The notes: generated from the letters alone by a model not told the origin. Shown: positions 12,361 through 23,969, counted from the first letter of the stretch. The stretch: DNA of 64,000 bases from Nymphaea colorata (GCF_008831285.2 NC_045151.1:11770571-11834570), one strand, 5' to 3'. Program-made: numbers and translations.

Positions 12361-13179
12361 AGCTTGAAGTATCATTATGTCTAAATGTAATTGGCAAGAA
12401 ATGCCTCAATAGAATTTAGTTAAGGAGCTGATCAAGTGGTCTGTAGCTAGCCTGAAGAGGGTTTGGATGGACAAGGCATGGAAGATTTGCTATGGAACCA
12501 CAATTTAGGGGCTACAAATGGCCAGAAACCATTATATGACTAGCAAGGAGCATAAAATATTTGGAGGAGATGAAAAAAAAGCATTCTCATTGGTGTCCAA
12601 ACACTAGGAGAGGACTGCAAAAGTTTAAAGGTCTAGTTGGTGGTAGAAGGTTATTCAAGCCAATGGTCTGACGTTCCTCCTTTTAGCATCTTAATTCAGT
12701 TAGTGTCAACCTTCAAAGAGGCAGAAAAAAGGGAGGTATGATATTTCACAAACAACACAAAAACAATGTCATCTAGTGTGAGCATGGATGGACCGATGCT
12801 AGAGGCTCAGCTGTTGGAAGATGTTTAGGCAGGTTATGAATAGGTCATATGGGTGTTGATGGTGTCCAAACGAAATGAATGGTGCAGTTGGATGAGGGCC
12901 AAGATGGAGGGAAAGGCCAATTACACAACAAGTACAAGAATTTTGGTGGGAACAGCACACAAAATTTCTATCTTCAGCAAGAATCTTTGCCTGCAATTCT
13001 AAACATGTTTACTTAGTTTTCATTGCCAATTTTGCTTTCCCACTTGCCTCTCATGTTAATATTTTTCTATTCTTAGTAATGCTTTTATTTCTTACTTTTT
13101 GATGTACTTAGATTCACTATACAAATTTTGGATTAATAAAAGGGTGGGAGGCCACCCTCTACCAAGATTATTTCAGCTC

Positions 13180-14380
13180 ATTGATCATTTCAAAGCATTG
13201 TCTATGCTGTAGAACGATAACAATTTTCTTGCAATAAAATAATTTATGAAAAATACAATAAGCAAATTATAATATTTTAAATGTGAAGTTTGGTGGTGAA
13301 ACTCTAGTCCTTTGGGTTACTATTGTTACTAGGCAACAACCACTTTTGGATTCTACCGATTTTAGGTACTTATTCCAAAATGAACATTTCCTGGTTCCAA
13401 TCTAAGCGACGTTGTTAGGAAGCTACTTTACCTCTTAGTTCTTCATTCTCTTGCTTCCTTTTTCCTCTCTACTGATTTTGCTATTGTTGTTGACATCTTA
13501 GTTGTTGACAAACCTGACACATATCAAACATGGGTTGCTTATACATCCTTTCTCATTCATAGTAATCATCAAATGAGTGAATATACCTTTTGAAGATCAC
13601 CCATCAACCAAAGGTTTGTATTTATATCAAGAAAAGTCAATTTTAGGTAAGATGGGGCTCTATCATCGTATCCAAAACGAACACAACAGCTTTGTGTGAC
13701 ATGGAATAAATCTGCAAGCAACATTTGTAAGTCTTTGAGCATTATATCAACATATATGGGTCTTTATCAGAGTACCTAGCTTGGTGCTTAATAATCAACA
13801 GTTTGAATCTCCTAAATCCAGTTCTGCATTCGATAATTCAGCTAATACACACAAAAAAGGAAAACCCACAAGAGAATTTTTCCATTCCCATAAGACAAGA
13901 AAGAAAAATCAAACAACTAATTTCAATCAAAATTCTTTGGCCAATGAAAGTAAATCTCTGTAAATACATTTGGTTCAAAAAGTTATTTTACTAGTTAAAA
14001 GGTATAGTACACACTTCGCTTTTGGTGATCTAATAGCCAAAATCTAAACATGAATATTAAGGTAACTTCTCCTCACCATCCCAAAACCCCCCTTGCTTCC
14101 ACTTATGCTCCAAAAGTTTGACAAGATCTAAGCAAGGACTTTGTGCTAAATCAATGCTCTTCATCTTTCTTTTAAGCAGATGTGTCAATTTTATTCTCTC
14201 AAGGCAAATGAGCTATGTTTATGGCTGGCTCACTAGGTTGGATAGAACAAGCAAAGATTTCCAATCCATTTTAATAGCAAGGTCTTGATATGGAGTGAAT
14301 AGGAATGAGAAGAAAAATTTTAACGATGTTCAAATTAATCCTACATACATGGTGCTCACATAGCTCAAAGGTCAGGTGTC
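13180..14380. other. AT-rich sequence, no gene
   Basis: No domain is recognisable on either strand. Short overlapping open stretches at 13781-13994 are Lys/Asn-rich and look like chance ORFs. Confidence 0.4.
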
Positions 14381-14673
14381 TGAGTTTTCATTATTTTCTA
14401 TATTTATATTTTTGTTATAGAGGAAATCTTTACAAAATAAATTATCTATCCATAGCTTATCTCTAGCTATTAGTTTTGAGTTTTCCAGATTTCTTTCTCT
14501 ATTTGGTGGATCTTGTATTATAATTATAACATCAGGATCGTTATCAATAGTTGTAATTTAAATTGTTTCCTTGTGAATGAAGGCCATCAATTTCTCTTTG
14601 CTATCGCGATCCTGTGACTTAGCTGAAATGGTATTGTTGCCATAAGTACCACCACTGTTACATGCAACTTTAT
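14380..14673 (-). repeat. Putative 3' LTR start of Copia-2
   Basis: On the minus strand a purine tract (AAATGGAGGGGGAAT, 14688-14674) directly precedes TGATAAAG. This is the expected arrangement of a polypurine tract followed by an LTR starting TG. The far end of the LTR is not defined, and no second LTR was found upstream near 17 kb. Confidence 0.45.
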
Positions 14674-17015
14674 CATTCCCCCTCCATTTCATGCTCGAAT
14701 CAAATTAGAGCCTGAGATTGTGGAACCAATACTGTGGCAGAGGATTAGGGAACAAGTTCACAAGTTGACGTGTAGATGGCACAATTTGAATAACTAAGGC
14801 TCCAATGGCAACTTTCGCTCTAACAAAATGATAACCAAGCCCCATATGCTTTATCTAAGAGTTATAGGCAGACTTGACCATGGCATGAAGGGTAGAAATA
14901 TTATCACATAGTAAGGAGGCTTATGAAGAAAAATTCCAATAACCTTGAGAATAAATGTCAACCATGTTAACTTGGCAGTAGTGGTAGATAGAGTTCAATA
15001 TTCAGCTTCACAAGAGGATTGGAACACATATGGTTGTTTTTTCAATCTCAAGGAATGCACTTCGGCCCCAAGTATGTACAATAACTAGTGGTGTACCATC
15101 ATGTATCCAGACACCCTGCACAGTCTGCGTCTGAATATGCCAAGAGGGATATGTTTTTTGGTTTTAAAAATTGCATGCAATAACCAATTGTCTCATGAAC
15201 ACCGTGAAGAATCCTTTTGACCAGTTGATCATGCTTGAGAGTAGAAACATGCATGAATTGTGACACATAATTAACTGGATAAGAAATATTTGAGCATGTG
15301 AATGTCAGATATTGTAGCGTTCATACATGCGGTACATGTTAATGTTAGAGAACCACTGGTTTGAATTATTGCTACCAACTTTGGACACTATTAGTGTGAC
15401 TATAGGTTAGCATGATTCCATTTGTGCTCGGTTTAAAATATCCATAGCATACTGATGCTGACTCAGGAAAAGTTTACAAGCCATTTGTTTGACTTGGATC
15501 CCAAGAAAATAATGAAGATTACCCAAATCATTCATGGCAAAAACATGATTTACTTGCCTCTTGAAATCATCAAGAAAGGAGAAGCTATTACCTGTCAAAC
15601 TAATATCACCAGCATAAAGAAGCAATAAAGTGACAGCAATATCTTGTCGTCAAACAAATAACGATGAATCACTTCTACTGGGCTTGAAATTTTTAGAAAA
15701 TAAAAACTCTGCAAACTGCTTATACCAAGCCCTGGGTGCTACTTTAGCCTGTACAAATCCCCATTCAAATGACAAACTTGATTTGGATAGCAAGCATCTT
15801 TGAAACCAGGTGGTTTTTTCAAGAAATACAATTGTAGAGAGATGACCATTCAAAAAGACATTGTTTACATTTAATTACTGTAATGTCCAATCCTAGGCAA
15901 GGGCAAGAATCCAGATCAAGGGTATAGTAGCCAGTTTTACAATAGACAAAAATGTCTCTAGAAAATCAATGCCCTCCACCTCATTATATCATTGAGTGAC
16001 GAGTCGAGCGTATAAATCTATCAACTTGTTCATCACTCTTAAGGTTAGTTTTGAAGATCCATTTACTTCCAATACATGGATGTCAAGGAACCAATATCCC
16101 TGTTAAATTCTTTAAAAGTGCCTGCATTTCCTCTTCCATTGTTTTTCACCACCTTGGATGCCCTTCAATGCCGTTGAGTAATGTTTATGTTTAAGAGGTA
16201 CGTGTGTAGTGAGGAGGTACTTGGGATTGGGTTTGACTATACCTAATTGGGACCTGTAACCGTAGGGTGGACAGATTGGTTTTACTGAGTAGTGAGAGTC
16301 AAAGATGTAGGCTTGGTGGTGGTGGTTGCTGGTTCAATGGAAGGCATGCCATCGGACTGATCTACATGAGGAAGGGGTGAGTCGTTTGGCATTGGGAGAT
16401 CTGGAATTGTTTTCAACAATCGTCTTGGAGATTAGATTAAGAAATCGGTGGGAAGGTGGTTGACGTTGGGTGGGGTTCAAAAAACAGTGGCTATTCTTGA
16501 TGGTATAAATGACTAATTTTGCTGCATATGGAAGGGAAAATTGCTTTCATCGAAAACAACCTGTCAGGCAATATATACACGATCAGTGGTAAGAAAAAGG
16601 CAATGATAACCTTTATGGTGGCCGCTGTACCCTCTAAAAACACATGGAAGAGATTGAGGTTCAAATTTATGCTTATTGTAACTCTTAATGTATGGATGGC
16701 AGCGACATCCAAAAGATCGAAAACTTGAATAATCTGGTTCCTTGTAGTGGAGCATTTCGTAAGGACTTTTCATGGCCACACTGCCATAGAGAAAGCTTCA
16801 ACTCATTATCTTGAAGGAACTTGACAATGGAAGAGGAGAGTCAACCCAAGTTCGGTAACAGACTATGTCTAAGCTGGTAAACGCCTTTTTGCTCGAGCCT
16901 CTTAGGACATGCTTTATTATGCTTGACCCCTTGCTCCTTAAGATATGAATCAAGTGCTGCACTATTAAATTCTCTTATTTTTGTTCCTTTTCTGTCAATG
17001 AGGTTGCTCCTTTGT
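14674..17015 (-). mobile_element. Copia-2: integrase to RNase H remnant, 5'-truncated
   Basis: A clear Ty1/copia pol remnant, read from high to low coordinates. The integrase has REFNSAALDSYLKEQGVKH (about 17005-16945), where the usual HQ.SCPHTPQQNG region has become HNKACPKRLEQKGV. Next are MAMKSPYEMLHYKEPDY and SFRSFGCRCHPYIKSYNKH (about 16779-16660), then IGSKWIFKTNLKSD (about 16060-16020). The reverse transcriptase follows with APRAWYKQF and the YVDD-equivalent YAGD. Last is HMGLGYHFVRAKVA (about 14850-14805), counterpart of the copia HIEIDYHFVREKV. Gag, protease and the 5' LTR are missing; copia similarity stops at about 17.01 kb. Confidence 0.88.
15400..16150 (-). pseudogene. Copia-2 reverse transcriptase (broken)
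   Basis: Blocks visible in order are an EMQALLKNLTGILVP-like start, IGSKWIFKTNLKSDEQVDRF, FEWGFVQAKVAPRAWYKQF, and LLYAGDISLTGNS. These are followed by DLGNLHYFLGIQVKQ and KLFLSQHQYAMDILNRAQM. The catalytic box normally reads YVDD and here is YAGD, so one catalytic Asp has become Gly. Stops and frameshifts lie near 15850-15990 and 15640. Confidence 0.85.
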
Positions 17016-17019
17016 ATTC

Positions 17020-20000
17020 GCCAGAGGATTCGGGGCTTTCGGAAAACATTTCGGTGCTGCAGGTTTTTGCGAGAGAAGCTGTACACTAATTATGTGGCAA
17101 ATGGGGTTGTCGCAATACCAGTGCCGAACAAACCAGGATAGACATCGACCAAGCTGTTAATTCTTTCTTGGTGCATGATGGGGTGTGGCATTTCTGCTAT
17201 AAAATTTACACTTAATTATATTGTATGGGCTTATTGCAGCTTTTCGGATGCCTATGCCTCACAACCATAGTTTTTGTTGGTTTGCTTGGATAACTGTTTG
17301 CAGGCAGCTGCTCCTCAGAACTCAGAAGTCATAAGCTGGGAGTCCGTGCTTCAAGCACACATAAAATGTTTGTTGGAATGCTTGACGGTGATTGTGTTCG
17401 TGGAGATAATGGAGGATGTTCCTGCAGATTTTGGGCCTGTTTAATAAGCTGGGAGATTCTCAAGCGACTTGCAGCCCTCACTGGTGGAGTTTCCTTAAGA
17501 TTGGCTTCAGTACTCGGGATGCAAAGTTACCCACGATTAAATGTATTACTGATGAAGGATTGCAAGCTGCTGATGGTTTCTGCTGCTTTTCACCATTCTT
17601 CTTCTACCTATTGGACGTGGGGCCAGCTCCAGCCTACGTAAGCATTAAGGTGTTCTTTAAAAATATTTCCTGGGGACGTTATTGTCAGAAATATCGGTAT
17701 TTTAAAATTTCTTGGATGATGCAGAAAATTGTTATGCTGCAGAGATCTGGTGAGACTGAGTATCCTGCCTTGTCTGTTCTTTATGGTGGTGATTTTATTG
17801 GGATGTAGTGATCTATACTAGCGACGTGTTGGTTGTGTTTTTGGTCATACTCTAAGAAGACTTTTGCTGACAACCGCCAAATAATGTTCTATATTTCTGA
17901 TTAACCTTCAACTCAGACCAAAAGCTTTGTCAAATTCAGTGAAATGAAAAAAACTTTTCTATTTTTCACAACAATGAATAAATACTTCTCAACTTCAAAG
18001 GACAATACGGGCAACTACTAACAAGAAGTTTCAGATTTTAACAGGCAGTCCCTGCAGGCAGCTGTCAGCAAATAATTTTGTAATTAGAGTCAAAAGATTT
18101 GACCCTTACATTCCGGTTTGTCTGGCTTTTTAAAATTTGTGAAAGACTTGTTTCATTTGTTACTACATTTCGCCTGTTTAAGGGACCGCCAAAATAAGAT
18201 CATGAATGTCACTGAAAGGAAACATGCCACCCTACAGCTCCTTCTGTAAGGTAAGAACGAGGTATAGTTACGTCATGTCAAGTCATGTCAAAATATAATT
18301 CTAAACATGATTTACAATTTGTATGTTAAGTTACATTGTGTTTGATCATCATGCTTATTTGACACAGGATTAATGCAGGTTACAGTACACATTTAGAAAA
18401 TATTGCTGGCAGACACAATTAGTATTTGATTATTTTCTGTGAAGTAGGACATTTTTCAGTTTTACTTATTTTTCCACTGACTCACTGAGTACTGCACTTA
18501 TTTGAATAGACTGCAATAGTCGGTAAGCTTCACATTCTTCATGTTATGTTTCAAAACCGATGTATCTACCACAGGTTTAACTTTTTTATTTTAAACTTTT
18601 ACGGGTCTAAATTACGTTTATATTTCAATTGGTACTTGTTATTGCCTTGAGTATTCAATGCTTTTTATCATTCTTTTGTATGCATTTAGTTCATTTAATA
18701 TGAATAGGATTCTCCAAACAAAATAGTTATGGGAGCTTCGAATAATATTGTTTTTTCAACATAGATTTTGTATAGGCAGCTGCAACTAACATATCTTTCG
18801 ATATTTTCTTGCTCCTGTTCTTTGTTCCTGGGCAAGTGTGAGAGGCTTCAGCTAGAAATGAGATGCCAGATTGTGTAGGCCGACTTTCTATCTTGAATTT
18901 TATGCCTCTTTCTGTGATTCTAGCAGTCAGATGTTGAGAGGTAGATCTATATGCTATCTTTATGGGGTCAACTAGTTCATACGGTGGAACTACAATTTGT
19001 TCTGTTGGTGATGAACCACAAATTTTCTCATTTCATTAGAAATCTCTGGCACTAAAGCTTTGCCTTTGCAATTTAGTACTCTTCATGGATTTTCCTTTTC
19101 TTTTGCAGAATAGTACTTTTAGGGAAAGAATCAGAAAGAAATCAGATGCTTTGTCGAGTCTCCTAGTTCTTTATAAGTATAAAGGAAACGGACACAAATG
19201 ATGATCTGTGCATTTATAATGGCCTTTTGTTTCTCCTTATCTGAAAATTTACCTGGCTGAAGAGGCCAAATAAATGGGACTGCTAAAGAAACAAATGCTT
19301 TTAGTTTCAAATATCCCAACTTTAGACAGCTTCAATCCTATCTAGGATAATAGCAATTATCTATGTATGAAGTAGTAATTCCAAATACTAACTCAAGCAT
19401 CTTTGTCAGAACTTTTTTTTTTTCACTGTTTACAGTTTTATTCATGTGTTTATGTTCATTGATGCTTTCAGGCGTTATATGCTAGTTATACCACAGAGTC
19501 ATTCTGGATTAGCCGACTCCTATTTATTTTGCATCTTGCTGTTGTCCCATTACACGGGCAGTTGGAGAATAGATCTCTGTTTAAGCCTAATAAACCATCC
19601 TAAGACAGAGACACAGGGAAAGAGGCAAGCATTAAAAAGGATGTCCTATGCATGCATTCACTGCTAGATCTTGTGGAATGAGGAAAAACTAATTCCTTTC
19701 CTATGAAAAGAACCTCGCATTTGGGCCACTTTAAGGGAATAAAAAGCCAGACCAGTGATCCTGTTGGGAACAATCTTTATACCAAATTTATTTCGAATGT
19801 TTAGTCTTCTCCTATCTCACGGATACTTCACTTAGGTTGTATATTTTGTGTTTGACATGATTTTCAGACACACCAGGACACTCATGCACTCGCTCAAATC
19901 ATTGCAAGGCATAATCAACACTTTGTAATTTGCTTTATTTTCTTTTATCATTAAATCTGTTACTACTTACACTACTTTCCAATTATAAATCTAGTTTTAT

Positions 20001-20600
20001 TTTTTGATATCTTGAATAGAAATTGTTTAGAAGGTAAGTGTCTGTATGAGGGGCCATATTTCCAAAATTTTGATTTTTGAAAATTGCAGTATCACAGAGA
20101 GTAATATTACGTCTCATGCCTGCCTCCTCATCCATCTCATATAGTTCTCATTGATCATATTAACAAGGTTGCTAATGTATCTCAGGTCTCTAATTGACAA
20201 AAGGAGCCAGTTTTAGGTATTCTTGCTTGTTCTGAGATAAGCATAATAGCGAATGTTCGAGCTCCTTAATTTCAAGCAAGGCGTTGGATGTTGAGATGTG
20301 CTTTCTAGCTGGAAATCATTCTTAAACTTCCACTCATTTCAGATACTAAAGCTTCATGTTCCATGTGCGTGCATGGGATCATATGCTGTTATTTTTTAAG
20401 CAGGAAAATGGCAGATGAGTGTGTAGATCATGAACTTAACATCATTAAAAAAATCAACTTGTTTAAATTACAAACAAAACCAGTATAATCACTTCTTGAG
20501 AAGACGTCCTTATACCTGGGCAACTTGGCATTCACATTTGGACATGTTTCTCCGTCCCACAATTTTTAGAATCAAGAAACCAGAAGCAGGAAGCATCACA
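17020..20600. other. Low-repeat interval downstream of PAL, no confirmed gene
   Basis: This stretch lacks the transposon motifs common elsewhere. Two overlapping open stretches (17366-17641 and 17416-17808, +) lie in fairly balanced base composition. A candidate splice acceptor TTTGCAG ends near 17305, followed by an open frame with AAAPQNSEVISWESVLQAHI until a stop near 17452. I do not recognise the product. It could be the relic of an exon or chance. From 17820 to 20600 I see AT-rich intron- or spacer-like sequence. No clear AATAAA was found within about 250 bases of the PAL stop on the minus strand. Confidence 0.3.
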
Positions 20601-20629
20601 AGTAACCACATAATGAATTCATTAAAAAT

Positions 20630-22780
20630 CTAACATATTGAACGGGGAGCACCTGTCCACCCATGCAAGCATGCAAGCAGAGGAACAATGAGCTTCCCCT
20701 CATTAATTGCCTTGAACACCTTATCAAAATCTTCTCCTGGTGAGAGTACCTGCTCACCCGACAGCAAAGAGGTGTTAAGCTCTGATCTGACAAACTGATA
20801 TATAGGATAAGACCTGCAATCCTTGATCCTGTTAGGGATTGCAGAATTGCCACTTTTGAGTCCCTTTCTTGCCCCTTCCACCTCTTTAGGCAATTGGGTT
20901 TTTAGTTCCTGCTCAAAAGCAGCAATCTTTCCAAAGATGGCAGTTTTCTCATCTTTCTCCTTCTCTGGATTGTCCATTGCCCATTGAACCAGCACATGTC
21001 TCAGCTTCTGCATTAGTGGATATCCGGCACTACATGGGTCATCGATGTATGCAAAAACATGCTCACTCTCAACAATCCTCAACAGGTCTTTTTCACAGAA
21101 GCGTGACGGAAGAAGTTCACCATTCACACCCACCGTCAAGACACGCTTTGTTGCGTGGCTTACTGACTGCTTTACAGCATGTCGGAAGTTCTCCTCTGCA
21201 TGTCGGAGGTCAACTGCTTGGCACAGAGCAACGATGTAAGTTGCTGACATAAGCTTCAAGATTTCAACAGCTTCAGCTGTCTTCCTGGCCGAGATGAGTC
21301 CTAGCGAGTTCACATCCTGGTTATGCTGCTCAGCACTCTGTACATGGTTGGTGACAGGGTTAGCAAGGTACTGAAGTTCAGATGTATATGCTGCCATGGC
21401 TATCTCTGCACCCTTGAATCCATAATCGAGGCTTGGGTTAGGTCCACCACTGAGATTGGAGGGCAGCCCGTTGTTGTAGAAGTCGTTGACAAGCTCAGAA
21501 AATTGTGCAAACATGAGCTTTCCAATGGCAGCCAATGCCAACCTTGTGTTGTCCATTGAAACACCAATTGGTGTGCCCTGGAAGTTACCACCATGGAGGG
21601 CTTTGTTCCTGCTGACATCAATCAGTGGGTTGTCATTGACAGAATTTATCTCTCTCTCCACGCTGGCAGTTGCTGCTCTTATGACTTCAAGCTGTGGGCC
21701 CAGCCACTGAGGTGAGGTCCTCAGCGCGTACCTATCCTGCTTGGGCTTCTGAAGTGGGTTCATCTCGTGGAGCTTTGCTGCTGCTTTCATGTAGGAGCTA
21801 CCATCTAATATGTATTCCATGATTGCTGCAGCCTCGATTTGTCCAGGGTGGTGTTTCAGCTTGTGAGTCAGGTGGTCTGTGAATTCTGGCTTCCCTGTCA
21901 TGACTTCACAGAACACAGCAGATAACACCTCTGCAAGAAGTGCAAAGATGTTGGAGTCAAACAGCACTAGTGAGGCAAGTCCAGCACCAACTGCAGTGCC
22001 ATTCACAAGTGCTAGACCTTCCTTTGGCTTCAGTTCAAAGCAGCTGCTGGTTATCCCCGCCTGCTTAAAAGCGTCTTCTGCTGAGATCTCAGCTCCATCC
22101 CAGGTGCGTGCACGTGCATTAGGCCGACCAGTGAGCAGCCCAGCAATGTATGAGAGTGGCACTAGATCACCAGATGCAGTTATGGTGCCCCTCAGTGGCA
22201 GAACTGGTGTGATGCCTGCATTAAGGAGTTTGGTTATGGCTTCAAGTATCTCCCACCGGATGCCCGAGTATCCCTGCAGCAGGGTATTGGTCCTGACGAG
22301 CATTGCAGCACGGGAAGCAGACACAGGCAAGGTGGAGTCATGGTCAAGGCCAGGGACCAAAATCCCTGCGTTGAGAAATCGAATGAGCTCCTTCTGCAGG
22401 GCCTCTCCTTGGTTGGTCCTACGGTGTGAAGTTGCACCAAACCCAGTTGTGACACCATAGCTGTCGACACCCTTGCAGGTGCTATCCAAGACCCAGTTGC
22501 TGCTTGCGTCAACATTGGTCTTAGCTGCAGCAGATAGCTGGACTCTGATTTTATCATCACCTGGAGAAGGCAAAGCTCGGGCTATGGCAGCAACCTGTCC
22601 AACAGTCAGCCCAGAACCCCTTAGCTTGACCAAAGGAGTCCTGTACTGTTGAATCATGGACTTGACATGGTCTAGGTGGCTCCCGGTCAGTGAATCGGCT
22701 GCCTTCTGCCAGTTGAGAGAATCATTTCCTTTTGATGGAAGATCAAGATGGCCATTTTCATGAACATAAGAACATGCCAT
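20630..22780 (-). CDS. PAL: Phenylalanine ammonia-lyase, single-exon, 716 residues
   Basis: PAL deaminates L-phenylalanine to trans-cinnamate, the cytosolic entry step to lignin, flavonoids and other phenylpropanoids. The reading frame is open from ATG at 22780 to TAG. The frame runs six codons further upstream, but with no ATG, so Met at 22780 is the start. At 716 residues it has the usual PAL length. The MIO cofactor motif is in [12 protein letters not shown], with Ala202-Ser203-Gly204. The catalytic Tyr108 is in SYGVTTGFG. Phe135-Leu136 in RFLNAG is the Phe/Leu pair of PAL, where tyrosine-using enzymes carry His. Asn260 (VNGT), Tyr351, Arg354 (YALRTSPQW), NDNP (382-385), and Glu484 and Gln488 ([11 protein letters not shown]) are all present. 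The C-terminal helical domain is complete and ends [13 protein letters not shown]. No intron occurs at the usual angiosperm site near the RFLNAG codons. Base composition is richer in GC than the surroundings. No defect is visible, so it is probably functional. Confidence 0.97.
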   Translation of the reverse strand: MACSYVHENGHLDLPSKGNDSLNWQKAADSLTGSHLDHVKSMIQQYRTPLVKLRGSGLTVGQVAAIARALPSPGDDKIRVQLSAAAKTNVDASSNWVLDSTCKGVDSYGVTTGFGATSHRRTNQGEALQKELIRFLNAGILVPGLDHDSTLPVSASRAAMLVRTNTLLQGYSGIRWEILEAITKLLNAGITPVLPLRGTITASGDLVPLSYIAGLLTGRPNARARTWDGAEISAEDAFKQAGITSSCFELKPKEGLALVNGTAVGAGLASLVLFDSNIFALLAEVLSAVFCEVMTGKPEFTDHLTHKLKHHPGQIEAAAIMEYILDGSSYMKAAAKLHEMNPLQKPKQDRYALRTSPQWLGPQLEVIRAATASVEREINSVNDNPLIDVSRNKALHGGNFQGTPIGVSMDNTRLALAAIGKLMFAQFSELVNDFYNNGLPSNLSGGPNPSLDYGFKGAEIAMAAYTSELQYLANPVTNHVQSAEQHNQDVNSLGLISARKTAEAVEILKLMSATYIVALCQAVDLRHAEENFRHAVKQSVSHATKRVLTVGVNGELLPSRFCEKDLLRIVESEHVFAYIDDPCSAGYPLMQKLRHVLVQWAMDNPEKEKDEKTAIFGKIAAFEQELKTQLPKEVEGARKGLKSGNSAIPNRIKDCRSYPIYQFVRSELNTSLLSGEQVLSPGEDFDKVFKAINEGKLIVPLLACLHGWTGAPRSIC

Positions 22781-22985
22781 GGAGTCTGATGCTAACAACA
22801 GATTATGAGTAACAAGTTAGAAAGATGAATGAGGCAGAAGAAATTTGTTTTGCCAGTTGAGAAGGGCAAGGGCAGGAGAGCACGCAGTGTGCTTCTCTCA
22901 AGTGGAAGGACAGGGAGAGAGGGTGATTTTTCTATTTGTGGGTGTCAGGAAAATTTCACAAGAAATTGATTAGTGTCAGGTTTCC
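22781..22985 (-). other. PAL 5' untranslated leader (predicted)
   Basis: The predicted transcript start is about 30 bases after the TATA box. The leader of about 205 bases has no ATG on the PAL strand, which supports use of the ATG at 22780. The start context is CTCCATGGC: G follows the ATG, but a pyrimidine sits at -3. Confidence 0.55.
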
Positions 22986-22990
22986 TGCTC

Positions 22991-22997
22991 ACCAACC
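22991..22997 (+). promoter_or_regulatory. AC-II-type element ACCAACC near the PAL transcription start
   Basis: An exact ACCAACC (MYB-binding AC-II consensus) lies on the strand opposite PAL, between the TATA box and the predicted transcript start. Its position inside the core promoter makes its role uncertain. Confidence 0.4.
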
Positions 22998-23011
22998 CAC
23001 AAGTTGGTCTC

Positions 23012-23018
23012 TTTTATA
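23012..23018 (-). promoter_or_regulatory. PAL TATA box
   Basis: The PAL strand reads CCTATAAAAGAG here, a near-ideal plant TATA box, 238 bases upstream of the ATG. Confidence 0.8.
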
Positions 23019-23183
23019 GGTGAAAAGCAAGAGGGAGGAGAAGCGTGCCTCTGTACTCAGGTGGGTAGAGTGCCATTTGGTTAGTTGGAAATGAATACAG
23101 GCCGTTGGATTGGGTTCCAGGGACCAACAAGTGGCATTCAACACAGAGCCTTGGCGTTCTCGCGAGAGGTCAATAAAGAAGAG

Positions 23184-23194
23184 GGTTGGTAGGA
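23184..23194 (-). promoter_or_regulatory. Box L / AC-II element of the PAL promoter
   Basis: The PAL strand reads TCCTACCAACC, an exact fit to the Box L consensus YCYYACCWACC known from PAL and 4CL promoters, and it contains the AC-II core ACCAACC. It sits about 166 bases upstream of the TATA box, the usual place. R2R3-MYB factors are the known binders of such elements. An ACGT-core element lies 12 bases further upstream. Confidence 0.75.
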
Positions 23195-23205
23195 TGGTGC
23201 ATGGT

Positions 23206-23213
23206 GGACGTGG
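23206..23213 (-). promoter_or_regulatory. ACGT-core element CCACGTCC
   Basis: The PAL strand reads CCACGTCC, a possible bZIP site, close upstream of Box L. Paired ACGT and MYB elements are common in light- or stress-controlled phenylpropanoid promoters. Function here is inference. Confidence 0.4.
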
Positions 23214-23408
23214 TCGCAGCGTGTGTGCTGGTTTATTGTGCTTTGTGTTTCTTTTATTTTTTCCCCTTTTCTGTAATTTTTGGTCTGTCCACAGAGTCAT
23301 TTCCCCTTGCATTGCACATGAATAACAAACCTGTCCTTTTTCCTTTTGCGGCTTTCACCCATCAAGAAGTTGCCGATTGCCATTTTGAGAATTCTTCTGG
23401 ACCGTTCG

Positions 23409-23445
23409 ACCTACCAAACCTATTCAGTTTTTAAATGAACCTACC
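23409..23445 (+). promoter_or_regulatory. Cluster of AC elements far upstream of PAL
   Basis: Exact AC-I ACCTACC occurs at 23409-23415, overlapping an exact AC-IV ACCAAAC at 23413-23419. A second ACCTACC lies at 23439-23445. All are about 390-430 bases upstream of the TATA box, on the strand opposite PAL. AC elements are MYB sites that act in either orientation and give xylem/lignin expression in other PAL promoters. Confidence 0.55.
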
Positions 23446-23689
23446 TCTGACCTTTTCTTTTCTTTGGTCTATTTTGTTTGTCCTAAAAGCATATTCAATA
23501 GAAGTTATGTGGGGAATCTCTGTCCATCAAAATCATGAGGCTGAAAGGATAGTGGTAGCTTTAAGGCAATGAAGGCTCAGTTCATGGCTCCCCATTGCTT
23601 TACTCCGATCAGTGTGGGCTTCGGTATTGGGTGTAGAAATAATATATTCAGTAGCAAGTTTAAAGTGACAGAGAAAGGTTATAAATTTT

Positions 23690-23880
23690 AAAGGGGTTGA
23701 TGCAATGATTAGAGCGGAGCGTGTAGGCAGTCAGTCTCCGTTCCAAACTATGGAACATCAACTTCCTGTGTCGTAAAAAGGAATGAGGGTGGGGTGAGAA
23801 GAGTACTAACATTTAAGTTGAAACACGACAAGAGCGACACTCTGAAGTATCAAAAGAAAGTCGTATACCCTAAGAAAATG
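23690..23880 (+). repeat. Weak tRNA-like SINE candidate
   Basis: TTGATGCAATGATTAGAGC at about 23698-23716 resembles a tRNA A-box region with two mismatches. GTTCCAAAC, about 30 bases later, resembles a B box with one mismatch. No poly-A tail or target duplication was found, so this is a tentative call. Confidence 0.25.
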
Positions 23881-23908
23881 AGTTGGGTAAGAGATTAAAT
23901 CTCTTTTG

Positions 23909-23969
23909 AGTAATAGGATGCAATATTTCTCTTGTTTTTTAGTAATAGGATGCAATATTTCTCTTGTTC
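23909..23969. repeat. 32-bp tandem duplication
   Basis: The unit beginning AGTAATAGGATGCAATATTT occurs at 23909 and again at 23941, essentially identical, so the duplication is recent. Confidence 0.9.

Larger units (their letters stand above)
8280..13170 (+). mobile_element. Second decayed LINE, near full length
   Basis: An ORF1-like stretch (8280-8902), a linker with EASEWREKSHTKWL (about 10270-10315), reverse transcriptase blocks (10740-11640) and a zinc-binding segment (12290-12350) are in the correct order on one strand. The 3' end is recognisable. After the last coding remnants comes an AT-rich leader, then AATAAA at 13135-13140 followed by an AGGGTGGGAGGCCACCC stretch, the style of 3' terminus seen in plant LINEs. 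A similar terminus ends the third LINE near 35570. Frameshifts and stops occur in every domain. The endonuclease (expected about 9000-10200) could not be read, and that interval may contain other insertions. Confidence 0.75.

Noticed and set aside
20977-21710. Several 60-90 codon open stretches overlapping PAL in other frames
   Set aside because: Shadows of the PAL coding sequence.
21879-22460. 193-codon open stretch antisense to PAL
   Set aside because: It is a mirror of PAL codon use on the opposite strand, with no motif of its own.
22781-22798. Six-codon extension of PAL upstream to a TTG codon
   Set aside because: Nuclear plant genes do not normally start at TTG; the first ATG of the frame is at 22780 and gives the usual PAL length.
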